Source: Monoraphidium neglectum
Taxonomy: Eukaryota > Chlorophyta > Chlorophyceae > Sphaeropleales > Selenastraceae
Length of the DNA stretch: 51,573 nt
Assembly (NCBI RefSeq): GCF_000611645.1
Contig: NW_014013590.1
Coordinates: 4,194-55,766 of the forward strand
Direction of reading: 5' to 3'
The position numbers and the translations under genes are program-made. Shown here piece after piece: positions 21,557-37,548 of the stretch. Below the pieces are notes generated by a model, which was not told the DNA's origin, searched no databases, and saw nothing but the letters and a program-made list of their open reading frames with translations. Position 1 is the stretch's first letter. Each line of letters starts with the position of its first letter.

Positions 21557-24024
21557 TCAGTACCGCAGCAGCACGTGGGCCAGGCTGGGGTCGGCCTCGA
21601 GCTCCCCAGCCCGCACCGCCATGAACGCCCTCACCAGCGGCGCCCCCAGCCCCTCGGTCACCGCGCCCCGTAAGGCTGCGTCGCGCTCCCACGCCGCGAG
21701 CGCCTCCCCCAGGCTTCCCGGCAGCGCGGCCGGCGCAACCACCGCGCCGCCGTCGTCGCTGCCGCCGCCGCCGCTGCCGCCAATCACGGGCGGTGGCGGC
21801 CCGTCGGGGTTGAATTGAACCGGCGGCGGCAGCCGGCAACCCTCAGCCAGCCCGGCCAGCCCCGCACACACGAGCGCGGCGAGCGCCACGTACGGGTTGG
21901 CCGTGCCGTCCAGAGCTTTGTACTCGACGTTGGTACTCTCCGCCCCCCCCGGCCGCGTCGCGCGCAGCGGCGCCTCCCGATTGTCCCAGCCCCAGCACAC
22001 GAACGCGCCCGCCCAGCAGCCGGGCCGCAGGCGCGCGTAGCTGCCCCAGGCGGCGCCCGGGGAAGGCGCGGTGAAGGGCAGCAGGGCGGGCAAGTGGGAG
22101 AGGATGCCGCCGAAGAAGGCCGAGGCCTCGTCTGACAGCTGGGGCGGGCGGCGGCGGTCAAACGGGCCGGGGTCGGCGCCGCTGCCGCTGCACATGGAGC
22201 TCTCGCCGTCCTGTGGACCACAGTTGATGGCACGTCCGATGTGAAGGGGGGCACGTCCGATGGGCGGTGTTTTGCATTGGTGTGCAGGGTGATCTGTTGA
22301 TGCAGTCTGCGATTTGCAGGGCTGGGATGCTTTGAGCTCATTCACAGGCGCTTTGCCACACATGCAAAATTTTGGCGCTCCGCTTGTGCCCACCAACCGC
22401 GCCAGCGGCGCCTACAATCTGCAGCCTGCCCACGCTTCGCCACCTCCTCCGTCCCACACATCCCACCTCTCTACCCCAAATTGCCCCAGCTGGTCCCCCT
22501 CCTCCGCATATCCCTGTTCTGTTGCCTTGCACAACGTTCCTTTCCTGCCCGCCTCTGCCCCCATGTGGTGGCTCACCCTCCAGAGGCTCATGTGCACGTG
22601 GGACCCAGAGCCCGCCTGGTTGGGAAACGGCTTGGGCACAAAGGTCGCCGCGTAGCCGTGGCGTCGCGCGACGGCGGCCACAGCCTCCTTTGACTGCAAC
22701 AGCCGGTCCGCCGCTGTCAGCGCGTCGGCTGCACGCACACGATCATGAGCATGCACGAGGGGAGCCGAGCGAGGTTTGTCAAGGGGGGAAGCGGACACAA
22801 GGCGGGCGGAGACCGGGCAACACGCGTTGGCTGGCGCGTTCATGTAGAGCAGATAAAACAGGGCTCGTCGCCGTCTGCGCAGGTTCAGGGTCGCAAAACA
22901 GGGGGCGCCGGTTTGACTGCAGCAAGAGCAGGGTCGTGCGGAGGTGCCGCCGCCCACCGGGGCCCGTGGATATTTCAAACTGCCCGGGAGCAGCTTCCTT
23001 GTGGTACTGCACCACCTCGATCCCCATGGCCTGCAGGGTGGCCACCATATCGTCCAGGACTAGGAGGGGGGGGTGGTGAGGATGGGGGTTTATTGGGGTG
23101 TGGGGCGAGGTGGGGCCGCGGCGGGATGAGGGGATGTGCCAACGAGAGCCTCAGATGAATTTGAGCTCCAATTTGAGGTGCAACTCAAGAGGGCACATGG
23201 CATTATTATTAGCCAGCCCCCTGCCTGCAATCACGCTGGCATCGGCACGCTGTGTCGAACGCAGGTGCCCCCCAGCGCCGTCGCCGCTGCCGCCTGCGCC
23301 TCCTTAGCGCGGCCCCTCACCCTCGCAGAACTCGTCAAAGCCGCTGGAGCTGCTGTAAGGACCGCCCTCCACCGCCACAAAGTCGGTGCCCTCCGCGCGC
23401 AGCGGCGACGCGGCCGCGGCGGCCGGGGACAGCTGTTTGAGCAGCACGAACTCGAGCTCAAAGCCGGCCTTGATGGTGAGGCCGTGGCGCTCTTGGAGGA
23501 GCGCCAGGGTGCGCTTGAGGGCGGAGCGGGGGCAGCAGTCCCAGGGCTCGCCTGGGGGCGGGGCGGGGGAGCGTGCGTGTTGCGTAGGCAACCAATGCAG
23601 CTGCAGCGCCTCAAGACATGTCTAGCCAAAAGCAAACATGGCAAGGGGTTGATAGAATCGGGCCTTTGATTAAGCAGGGACACACATACGCACCTGTCCG
23701 CTCTATATGGTCTACGTTTGCCAGCCCATGGGCCGGCCACCACGGCAGCCGTTCCACAAGGGACGCTGGGTCGGGCGTCAGCAGCGCCTCGCCCGTCGCG
23801 CTGAGGCCGGAGTCCGGGTACACGCAGTCCATGTGGACTGGGGTGCCCATGCAGCCGCAGGTCAGCGCGATGCGCGGCAGCGGCGAGGCCGCGGGGTTCT
23901 CCTCAGAAGCAGCGGTGGTCCCATGCTTGCCGCTCCACGGCAGCGTGCGGCACCGCCTGACGCCGGCCAAGTCAATGTACATAAGCCTCAACGCTCGCAC
24001 GCTTTGCTTGTTTTCGGGCGACAT
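21557..24024 (-). CDS. FluG-type glutamine synthetase-like enzyme (GSI-like), 489 aa
   Basis: Five exons, phase-consistent, all GT-AG: 24024-23694, 23551-23321, 23059-22958, 22728-22577, 22210-21557. It matches the C-terminal GS domain of fungal FluG and plant nodulin/GS fusions, not cytosolic GSII. N-terminal beta-grasp: LMYIDLAGVRRCRTLPW, then VHMDCVYP...SGLSATGEALLTPD and GEPWDCCPRSALKR. Catalytic and metal-binding blocks: AGFELEFVLLK, YSSSSGFD, PGQFEIS, TFVPKPF...GSGSHVHMSLW, CWGWDNREAPLRA and NVEYKALDGTANPY. The expected Glu, His and Arg residues are all present, so the fold and probably ATP/glutamate-type chemistry are kept; the true substrate of this subfamily is uncertain. There is no N-terminal amidohydrolase domain, which FluG and plant NodGS carry. 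A Gly/Asp-rich insert (GGSGGGGSDDGG) lies near the C-terminus. No clear transit peptide was seen. Confidence 0.92.
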
Positions 24025-25007
24025 TGCACTTGACCGAAGCGAGTTTTTTCTAGTTCGGAACAGATCCCGCTGCTCCTACTGTACGACCTGATGGCTTGGT
24101 TCTTGAGTAATAAAACAACACTAGAGTGAGTGCGGCCCCGAAGTCCATGCAGCATCACGGTTTTTGATGGGTGACAGCTCTCCTCTGGTGCCAGCGGTCA
24201 CACCAATGGTCACACTGCGGCGTCGGGCATGCAAGGCGATCAGCTCTTCCCCAACCCCGCCGCTGGTGAAGACTGTACCCGTCCGGCAGCACCCACCACG
24301 CAACGTTCTGACTGGCAGGCCCACGCAGTTTACATGGGAACCTGTTCTGAGACAACAGTGGAGTGCACCCACCAACATGCCACACGGAAGCATACAAGAC
24401 CCCTATCAGCCCCTGCAATCCCCCGCCGCCCCCTGTGACATCCAAATTCGGCCGCCGACCGAAATCAAGCGCGCTGGCAAAGGTTACAGCTACGAACAAG
24501 GAGGAGAGCCCGCCGGGTTGTCCAATGCAGGCAGAGCCTACCCGTTGCAATGTGTCAGCGGGTGGGCCCCCCCAGAATCAAACATGAAGAGCCTGATTGC
24601 CAAACAAAGGCGGCAAGTACACGGGGCAGGCAGGCTGTTGCTGCGGCAATGCATGTATCAATCACCGGCTCCCCAGCACCCTTGGCCAAAATGTGAGCCT
24701 TGCCGATTGCCACCCGCGCGGCGCGCTGTTGCTGCCACCGACATGGCTTGCGCTCGGGACTCTGTATGCAATGGGCCAACGCGAATCAAAGAGGCCCTTG
24801 CGGCTCCAGCGCGCTACCAGCGCTGGCAAGCTGGCGCCCAAGCGTGGCCGGGCAGCCAGAGGACGTGCGTAGAATACAGAGGGGAGTTCGCCCGCGCCGC
24901 CGCAGCAGGACGCCGTCCAAGGAAACGGCGCGGCGGCGTGCGGGCACGCACCCAGTCTTGTTGCGCCCACCATCAGCGGGCTGATTTGAAGATGGAGGGG
25001 TTGCAGA
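24025..25007. other. Intergenic region between the GS-like and protease genes
   Basis: Contains the GS-like promoter side (right of 24024) and the protease 3' UTR, with a minus-strand TGTAA near 24485. A long plus-strand open frame runs through it but looks like chance in GC-rich DNA. Confidence 0.55.
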
Positions 25008-29159
<4,152 letters not shown>

Positions 29160-30129
29160 GATAGGCGAACCAACTCTGCCGTGTTAGTGTATGACTACAG
29201 GTCAGCTTGCAATTTTAGAAATCTGCCTTGAGAGTATCGACTTCTCATGGGGTGCAAGCGCAGGGCCAGCTGGTCGCTTCCCACAAACCAGCTCGGCATG
29301 AATCAGACTGGATGGCGACAGGCAAAAGTCCCCCCCGCCCAGCAATGCACTGGTGCATAGAGCTCCTGAATGTTGGCCTTGCACTGGTGGATGTGCAGGC
29401 ACACGCCAGGCTGGACCCATGTACAGGAAGTTGGAACCAGCCCACATGCAATCCCACCGATGATGTTGGCCGCTCGCTGGCCAGTCCCGGATACGACCAC
29501 TGTCCTCACTGTGGTGCTGTGATGCCCCGCTGAGCCATTCATGACATACATGCTTGCTTCCTGTCGCGCTTGATGCATCCCAGCAGGTCTACATAACAAA
29601 ACTGCCAGCACGCAAAAATCCCATTACAGGGCCAGCAATCCCAAAGCAGCCCTCCGCATCTCTACACGGTCGCTCCAAGGCTGCACGCCTGGGATTGGGT
29701 GGCAGGAATTCCCGTTTACGCTGCAACCTTGCCGGCACAGGATGCCTGGATTAATGGGCCTGCGCAAGCAGGCCCTGCTGCACTGCGCAAAGGGCTCCAG
29801 CGCGGCCAAGACTGCGACGCAAGCAGTGAATGGTGTCCCATCTACAGCACCCAGTCCGTTCTGCTGCTCAGAAGGCATGAACTAGAAAATGCACGAGACC
29901 ATAAGTAGACAAACCAATATGATGTGGCTCACCGTGCTAGACGGATGTGGCGCGAAGTCGACGCCTCCAGCGCACGAACTCAAGGCTGTTGTGCAGCCGT
30001 GCAGAGGGAGCCCATAGACGCAGCCGTCGAGCTGCAAGCACTGGGGTTGGATGGAGCAGTCACGACGGAGAGGTGGTGGTGGATGCAGTCCAATAATCTC
30101 CCCGCAAATCCCTTACATAACCACATCCC
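29160..30129. other. Upstream flank of the protease gene, no gene seen
   Basis: Only short open frames without recognisable motifs. The protease promoter should lie directly right of 29159. Confidence 0.55.
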
Positions 30130-30880
30130 AGGTGGCGCAGGTTCCGACCGGCGCGGTTTCAGAGACCCCTCCATGGTCGCCCCCTCCCCGCTTGCCGAGC
30201 CGTACTGGCCTCACCCCCACCCAGCCTCGGGGGTCGTGGCAGTGTGAGTGGGGCTCGCCGTTGTGAAGCGACGGGAGGGGGCACATGAGCTCACCCAGAG
30301 GTAAACCCCCCCGTGAGCCTTGGCCAATGAGCCGCACAAGTGAATGATGCGGCCCAGCACAGCGCACACAATCCTCGCAGAAATCAAACCCACGTGGCCC
30401 AGGTTCCGACCGGCGCGGCTTCAGAGACCCCTCAATGGTGGCCCCCTCCCCGCTTGCCGGGCCGTACTGGCTTCACCCCCACCCCGCCACGTGAGTCGCG
30501 ACGGTCTTAGTGGGGCGCGCCGCTGGGAAGCGACGGGAGGGGGCACATGAGCTCACCCAGAGGTAAACCCCCCCGTGAGCCTTGGCCAATGAGCCGCACA
30601 AGTGAATGATGCCGCCCAGCATGCAGGCACACGCCATGCAAACAAGCCCTTCAGCAGGTGGCGCAGGTTCCGACCGGTCGCAGAATGGAGCCTCCTCCAT
30701 AGAGATCCCCACCCCACTCCCGCCCGGGCCGTACTGGCCTCACCCCCACCCAGCCTCGGGGGTCGTGGCGGTATGAGTGGGGCTCGCCGCGGGCAAGCAA
30801 GCGGTGGGAGGGGCTGCTTGAGCTCGCCCAGAGGCAAACCCCCCGTGAGCCTTGGCCAAGCACTGCACAATTCAATGCTG
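30130..30880. repeat. Three tandem copies of a ~264-bp unit
   Basis: Units begin at GGCGCAGGTTCCGACCGG-type sequence near 30133, 30397 and 30660. Each contains the shared core GAGGTAAACCCCCCCGTGAG (the third slightly changed) and CCTTGGCCAA followed by TGAGCCGCACAAGTGAATGATG or a diverged form. Copies one and two are closest; copy three has a different middle. A minus-strand frame stays open through each unit but carries no known motif. A satellite or minisatellite array is the simplest view. Confidence 0.92.
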
Positions 30881-30997
30881 CAGCACAGCATATACCTACA
30901 GTGTACACTTCACATACAAAAATCATTTACTTATCTTGATCGGGCAGGGGGAATCAAACGGAGAAGCGGACGAACATCTAAGGTTGACTCTGTGACT

Positions 30998-31559
30998 NNN
31001 NNNNNNNNNNNNNNNNNNNNNNNNNNNNNNNNNNNNNNNNNNNNNNNNNNNNNNNNNNNNNNNNNNNNNNNNNNNNNNNNNNNNNNNNNNNNNNNNNNNN
31101 NNNNNNNNNNNNNNNNNNNNNNNNNNNNNNNNNNNNNNNNNNNNNNNNNNNNNNNNNNNNNNNNNNNNNNNNNNNNNNNNNNNNNNNNNNNNNNNNNNNN
31201 NNNNNNNNNNNNNNNNNNNNNNNNNNNNNNNNNNNNNNNNNNNNNNNNNNNNNNNNNNNNNNNNNNNNNNNNNNNNNNNNNNNNNNNNNNNNNNNNNNNN
31301 NNNNNNNNNNNNNNNNNNNNNNNNNNNNNNNNNNNNNNNNNNNNNNNNNNNNNNNNNNNNNNNNNNNNNNNNNNNNNNNNNNNNNNNNNNNNNNNNNNNN
31401 NNNNNNNNNNNNNNNNNNNNNNNNNNNNNNNNNNNNNNNNNNNNNNNNNNNNNNNNNNNNNNNNNNNNNNNNNNNNNNNNNNNNNNNNNNNNNNNNNNNN
31501 NNNNNNNNNNNNNNNNNNNNNNNNNNNNNNNNNNNNNNNNNNNNNNNNNNNNNNNNNNN
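30998..31559. other. Assembly gap (run of N)
   Basis: 562 unknown bases directly after the tandem array and directly before the duplicated RAP-gene fragment. The right end of the gap truncates that fragment. Confidence 0.99.
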
Positions 31560-32430
31560 GGGTGCGCATCCAAAAGCTGCGGTGGTGCGGAAGCGCGCCC
31601 GCCACGAGGCGCGCAACACACGCCGACTCACCAGACATGTAGAGTGCGCACACACAGCACGTGTGTGAATGCAAGGGACAATTTGAAGGATGTAACTGCG
31701 CCGGAGGCCTCCGGAGAAGTGCCAAGACCTCGCATGCGATGTAAGAAACCGCAGCCTTTGACCAGAGGTGCGAGAGCTTCAGATAAGAAGCAGAGTGGTT
31801 ATGCAAAGGAACGCGGAAATATTATTTATCCTTGAATATAATTAGCGCGTTTTCCCCGACAAAAACAAAGTGCAGTCTCTCTGCCTTCTCGTCTCCGCCT
31901 GGCCAAGAGGCGGCCTCTATAAACTGAGCATGTGACTTTTGAATCCCTCAAAACCATTGTAGCCGTAGGCCGCCAGAAATTGCAGCAGCAGTGACAACCA
32001 TATGGATGGGTACGGTAGGAATGGAATCATGGAGCACTGAAGTGGCCGCCAACAGGTAGGGATGAAGACTTGAAGAGCAGCTAAAGCAAGGCTCAATGCG
32101 GCAGGCAAGGTGCGCCGTCAGTCAACACGACAACCCCTCGCCGGCGTTGTTGAAGGGGCGCAAGGACTCAGGTGCGTTGGAAAGTCAGCTGGCTGCATTC
32201 GTCTAGACTCTGGGTGCAAGCGCAAAGTCGGGACATACCGCCTTGCCACTGGTCCCGCCCACCAGTGGCACTGGTCCCGCCCACCTGTTTGCACATGATT
32301 ATCCTCCCAAGGTTGCTGCGGCTGCTGCTGCGGCGCCACAGTGTTGATGCAAAAGCCTCGGGCCCCAGCACGTCAGGGCGATGCGCGTGCGTTGTCAAGA
32401 GTGATCTGGAGGGGGGGCGGAATGCAGGCG
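31560..32430 (-). pseudogene. Degenerate inverted copy of the 3' end and 3' flank of the RanBP2-RAP gene
   Basis: Read on the minus strand, this stretch is colinear with 49320-51400. 32388-32287 matches the RAP exon 49383-49485 (GTGCTGGGGCC, then AACACTGTGGCGCCGCAGC), followed by the same intron (ACTTTG...CTTGCA, AGCCAGC). 31976-31961 matches the start of the last exon (CTGGCGGCC.ACGGCT). The copy then jumps to sequence matching about 50940, and 31903-31882 (GCCAGGCGGAGACGAGAAGG) equals 50999-51020; 31760-31560 matches 51180-51390. The retained intron shows a DNA-level duplication, not a retrocopy. One base is missing after CGCATCGCCCTG, which shifts the frame, and the region corresponding to 49790-50940, including the end of the last exon, is deleted, so it is a broken copy. 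Confidence 0.78.
32247..32286. repeat. Short direct repeat inside the pseudogene intron
   Basis: CACTGGTCCCGCCCACC occurs twice in succession with four intervening bases. It lies in the copied intron of the RAP pseudogene and is absent from the parent intron. Confidence 0.75.
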
Positions 32431-33099
32431 GTGGGGCCTAATTCAACAGCAGGAAGCTCCCAGGCTGATGAAATTGCATTGATTGCCGCTTAACGGCCGC
32501 CGGCAGCGGTGGAATGTCGCCTGGAGGCAGTTGGGGGTGGGCAATCGCGGACAACGGATAGGAGGTTGTGTTTGCTGCAAGGGTGACGACCTGACATGCC
32601 AGGTTTCCGGTGCGCATAATCTGAAGGGCAGGAATTATTGGTGGGCTTGGCCGTCTTAACAATGAGCCTAGAAAGCACACCTCCAGGACCCCCCCGCTCA
32701 CCACTCTGCCATCCCTGGACTTGAGACGCCCCGAGTGCCACCTCATGTGAGTCGACGCGCATGCGTGACAAGTCATCCTCGCGTGTTGCGCAAGCTGAAT
32801 CAGAGAGCGGGTTGGGTCCCTGATCACCAGCGACAATCACACGACACGCGCGGCCTGGGAAATGCTGTTGGCAGTCGTGCGAGTCGGCAGCGTTGCCACC
32901 TGCGCGCGCATACTTCACCGCAGCTTCACAACCTCTGTTCAGACAAATTTCTGTTCAAGAATGGCGCGAACGCATGCAGATACCGTATTGTGATCCCCTG
33001 TAAACGTGGTGACAAGCACCCCTCATTGCAGCTGATCTCATCGCGACAGCATTTCTTTTTCAACAACAATGAGCCAATAAGGGCAATATATTAGCTAGG
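32431..33099. other. Upstream flank of the low-complexity gene
   Basis: No gene seen. The promoter and 5' UTR of the gene starting at 33100 should lie here. The left boundary of the RAP duplication fades out around 32430-32480. Confidence 0.5.
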
Positions 33100-33961
33100 A
33101 TGGCGAGCAAGGTGAGGCTTGATGCCATGGCCGCAACTCCCGCCATCTTGATCAGCAGTCCACACGAGCAAACCATTGATGCATAAACATGTCATCTTGC
33201 AGGAGGATCCCGAGGATATGGCGGACTACCTGCAGCGCATGGGGCAGGTGCTGGCAGCGATGGAGGCGCAGCATCAGCAGGTGCGGGGGCCGTGAGGCAG
33301 TGTGTGTGCATCAACAATGCCGGGGGCGCCTCACCTATGCATGGGCAAACATGCTCGTCATCTGCATGCATGCTTTCCAACTGCTCATGTGCATGCTCTC
33401 TCTGTTATTTGGCCACACCATACCTGGCAGACAATGGCCCCGCGGCGCGAGAGCCTGGCGCGGGCTACCGCGCTGTACTACGAGCGGAAGACCCGCCGCG
33501 CCTCCGATGACGCCAGCAGCAACGCGGAGGACAGCGGCAGCAGCAGCCCTGCGCCCCTGGCAAGCGCCGTCGCCATCTCCGGGGCCAGCCCGCGCGGCCG
33601 CCGCACGGTGCTTAGCGCGCCAAGCACGCGGCGGCAGAGCCTGCAGGCACCGGTGCTCGCGGCCAAGCCAGGGGCCCCGCAAGCTGCGCTGCAGGGCGCG
33701 CCTGCCCCCAGCAGCCCCCTGACGCAGCCGAAGCAACCTGCAGGCGGCCCTTTGGCGGAGGAAGGCTCGCAGGGGAGCTCGCCTGGCGTGTCGCCGGTTG
33801 GCACGGGGGCGAGCAGCCCGGACAGCAAGGTGCGGCAGCTGGCGGCCCGCACTGCGCGCCGTGCGCTGACCTGGCTTGGCGGCGGCGGCGGTGGCGGTGG
33901 TGGTGACGCGAGTGCGGTGCGTCTGGCTGCTGAACAGCAAACGCCTGACGACGTTAAAATT

Positions 33962-33993
<32 letters not shown>

Positions 33994-34434
33994 GACAGCG
34001 TCGCCTGCCAAGCAACAGCTGCCATCGCCGAAGCGCGGCTCGCCAGGTGCCCTCGGTGCCGCCGCCGGAATGCTGAGGCGCGGCCAGAGCTTTCTCAAGA
34101 GCAGACCGCCCCGAGCTCCTGACGCACGGCCGCCGCCCCACTCGCCAGTGGCGGCGATTGCCGCTGCTGTTCAATGCGGAACACGCCCCACTGACCCCTC
34201 CTCACCCAATGAGACAGAGCAGCGCGCGTGGCGCGAGCAACCGCGGGCGCTCGCGTCTCCGGCGCGCGCGATGTCAGCGGCCGGGGCGCGGCTGCGAGGG
34301 GCGTCCTTTCATGCCGATGCAGTGACGAGCGTCCCAATCGGCAGCGGCGTGTGTAGCAACCGAGGTCAAGCGCAGCCAGCTGGTGGGGAGGCTCCATTGC
34401 AGCAGAATTTGCTGCAGGCCGACAGTCACCGGAA

Positions 34435-34480
<46 letters not shown>

Positions 34481-37400
34481 GAGGCAGCTTTTGTAGAGCA
34501 GCACGGAGATGAAGGGCAGGAGGGGGGCGAGCAAGAGCAGGATGTGCAGTCGCAGCTGCAGCAGCTGCAGCAGCAGCAGCAGGAGCAGGAGGTGCTCTCT
34601 GTTGCCGAGCAGCAGCGGAGGGCGCGGCGAGAGGCATACGTGCGTGCCGAAGTCAGCGTCCTCACGGAGGGCGGCGGGGCGGACGGCGAGCGCTCCGTGG
34701 TGCGGCTGGGCGGCGCAGATGACGGCATTGAGGAGGAAGAGGAGGACGAGGGTGGTGCGGGCGGTGACGCGGGGCATGACGGCAGCGAGGGAGAGTGCAG
34801 CGACACGCCGGCCTGCAAGCACACTCAAGGCTGGGCTGGCGACACCGGCAGCCCAGGCGCAGGGGAAGCCGCGCCCAACATCGCATCGCCGGGCTGGAGC
34901 CCGTTGCAAAGAGAGCAGCAGCAGTCGCCAAAGGAGCAGCAGCTTCAGCCGGAGCAAACCCCTCCCTGCGCTGGTGTGCCTGAATCGACGCAATGCAGTC
35001 AGCCATGCACCAGCACGCCGCCAGGCATCACGCCGGCGGCATCGCCCTGCCGTCCAGCGCAACATGCAGCCGCTGCAGGGCCCTCAGGCGCTGCAAACGC
35101 CCCACCGATCGCGCGCGAGCGGTCTGTGTCAGAACCTGGGTGGGCGCCGCGGCCGTCGCTGGCGTCGCCGGCAGGCGCCAGGCGTGCGTCGGCGGACGGG
35201 ATTGAGGACCTCCCATTGCGGCAGCTGTCGCAAGTGAGAGGCGGCATCTGCATGACGCATTGCGTTCAGAAGCGCGGGTGCGGGTTCATGGGGTCTGCAC
35301 CACCTACAGGATGATGGCATGTCCTGTGTGCAATTGTGATCGTCCTGGCCACTGAGAAACTTGGGTGCTTGTGTGGCTTGCATTTCTGCACAACCTCACC
35401 ATGAGTCATACCGCGCCTTGTCTTATCCTTTCTGCAGGCTCTCAAGCTAAACGGCAGCGCCGGCTCAGCGAGCGTCAGTGCCGGCGGCAGCGGCCGCAGC
35501 AGCAGTGCGCACAGCAGCTGGCAGGCTAGGCTGTGCAGCAGGGCCACCAGCGCGAGCCCTGACAGCAGCAGCGGCGCGGCCGCGTCCTCGCTGCTGCACT
35601 CGCGCTCCGCTGCTGCGAGCGCTGAGGAGCCTGCGGCGGCGCGAGCGTCGGCGGAGCGGGCGGGGGCATTGGCGGCAGCCGCGGCGGCCGGCTCAACGGC
35701 ATCAGAGCCAGGGGCAGGCGGCGGGCCTCTCACCCCGATGCCCAGCTGCGGCGACGACATGGTGCTCATCGGCAGTCCAAGGGGCAGCCCCGGCACAGCG
35801 AGCAGGGGCGTGCGCGCCAGCCTGGCCGGCAGGCGGCCGCCGCTGAGGGGCAGCAGCGGCCAGGTCAGCCCTGGCGCCGGCGCCGGCAGCGCAGCGGTGG
35901 CCCTGGATCTGCCGCCGCCAGCAGCTGCGCCGGCGATCGCGGCAGGGGCCGACACAGGTGAGCCCACCAGCGCGCTCTGGGCCGGCTCTGATTCCCTGCC
36001 CGTGGCTGCGGCAGCGGGCCCGCTGCAAAAGTGTCCCGAGCTGCATTCCGCTGCCGCTGCCGCGGCGGTGGCGCTCGGTTGGCCGTTCAGTCTCCGGCCC
36101 GACGCTGCCGCAGGGGCGCCTGCTGACCAGATGCAAACATTCTTAGTGTCGCCGGAGCATGAATGCAAGCAGGCAGAGCGACAGGCGGTGGTGGCGTCAA
36201 ATTGTCCATCGTATCCAGGCAAGTGCGACAAGGAGGCGCTACCCATCCCAGAAGACGGGCAGCAGGAGGGGTGCGCCAGGGGCCCCCAAGATGGCGGCCC
36301 CGAGCGCGTGCGGGGGGAGCCGCCCGCCGCCCCGCAGCAGCTCTCCGAGCCGCCAGCGGCGCCACGAGCTGCCGCCAGCTCGTCGGGCTTGGACGAGGGA
36401 CTGTCGCTGTGGGAAGGAGTGGCAGAATCTTTGGATGTCGAACTGGTGGACACGACCTCGTCATCAGGGTCGCTTGTGGTTGAGGAGGAGCTGCAGCTGC
36501 AGCGGCAGCTGCTGGAGGAGGTCGCGCTGATCCAGGGGCCGTCTTTGACGCGGGCAGAGGAGGCTGGGATGGCTTGCGGGCCGCTGGGCTTGGGCCGAGA
36601 AGCGTCTGCAGAGAGCGGCACAGACGGCAGTGGGCTGCCGGTGCACTTCAACGCATCCGAGTCGTCGGCCGCAGCAGAGGCGCCGGCGGCCGCGGCACAG
36701 GTAGGCGGAAGCCCAGGCGATGCTGCTGAGGTGACAGTGATCCTGCCGCGCGTCAGCGACGGCGCACCCACCAATGGCTGCGAGGGCTTGGCAGCGGGGG
36801 GCAGCAGCTTTGGCACAGGGCGGCTGGCGGGGCCGGCGCCTCGCGACAGCTTTTGGCTGTCCTCCTCTTTGGAAGCCGGCGGGCAGCTGTCAGGAGAGCT
36901 TTCAGTGGACGCGGCAGCGCTGACCGGGCCAAAGCTGCTGCAGCGGCCTCCGCGGCACAGGGAGCGGGTAGAATGGCAGCCAAAGCAGCAGGAGCACCAA
37001 CAGCAGCAACAGCACAACCAGTCGCAAGAGCAGGTAGCGCACTGGGAACACGTGGCACTAGACGCAGTAGCCCAGCAGCAGCGGCAGCAGCAGCAGCAGC
37101 AGCAGCAGCAGCGCGCCGTGACCCTGCTGTCCTCTGCAATGCTTGGTTTGGCGCTTGCTGCTGTGGAGGGCGCGCCGCCGCCCCACCTTGTGGCATGTGG
37201 AGGCGACTTTGTGGTGCATGCGCCCACCATGCTGGCGGTAGCGGCGTCCCTCGCCTCCAGTGCTTGCTGCCCTCCAGATCGCACCAGAATCAGCGCCGCC
37301 GCTGCTGCTCCCCTGTCGATGGCAGCCGCGGCGGCCGGTACTGTGGTGGCAGCCTGCACGGCGGCGGCAACTGCGATTGTTGCTGCAGACCTCCCTTTTG

Positions 37401-37500
37401 TAGATCAAGAGGCACAGCAGAAGCAGGAGAAGCAGCAGCAGCTCAATATTCTGGAAGACCAGCAGCCGCAGCAGCAGCCGCAGCAGCAGCAGCAGCAACC

Positions 37501-37548
<48 letters not shown>

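Noticed and set aside
30920..30997. Possible tRNA 3' half on the minus strand
   Set aside because: A GTTTGATTCC-like stretch recalls a T-loop, but no matching T-stem, anticodon arm or acceptor stem can be drawn and the gap cuts the region.
30602..31806. Open frames spanning the second assembly gap
   Set aside because: Same artefact: the length comes from N bases.
35266..37359. 697-codon minus-strand frame rich in Ser, Ala and Cys
   Set aside because: It is the mirror of the Q-rich exon: CAG repeats read as CTG give Cys/Leu/Ala runs. The plus strand has the longer frame with consistent splicing.
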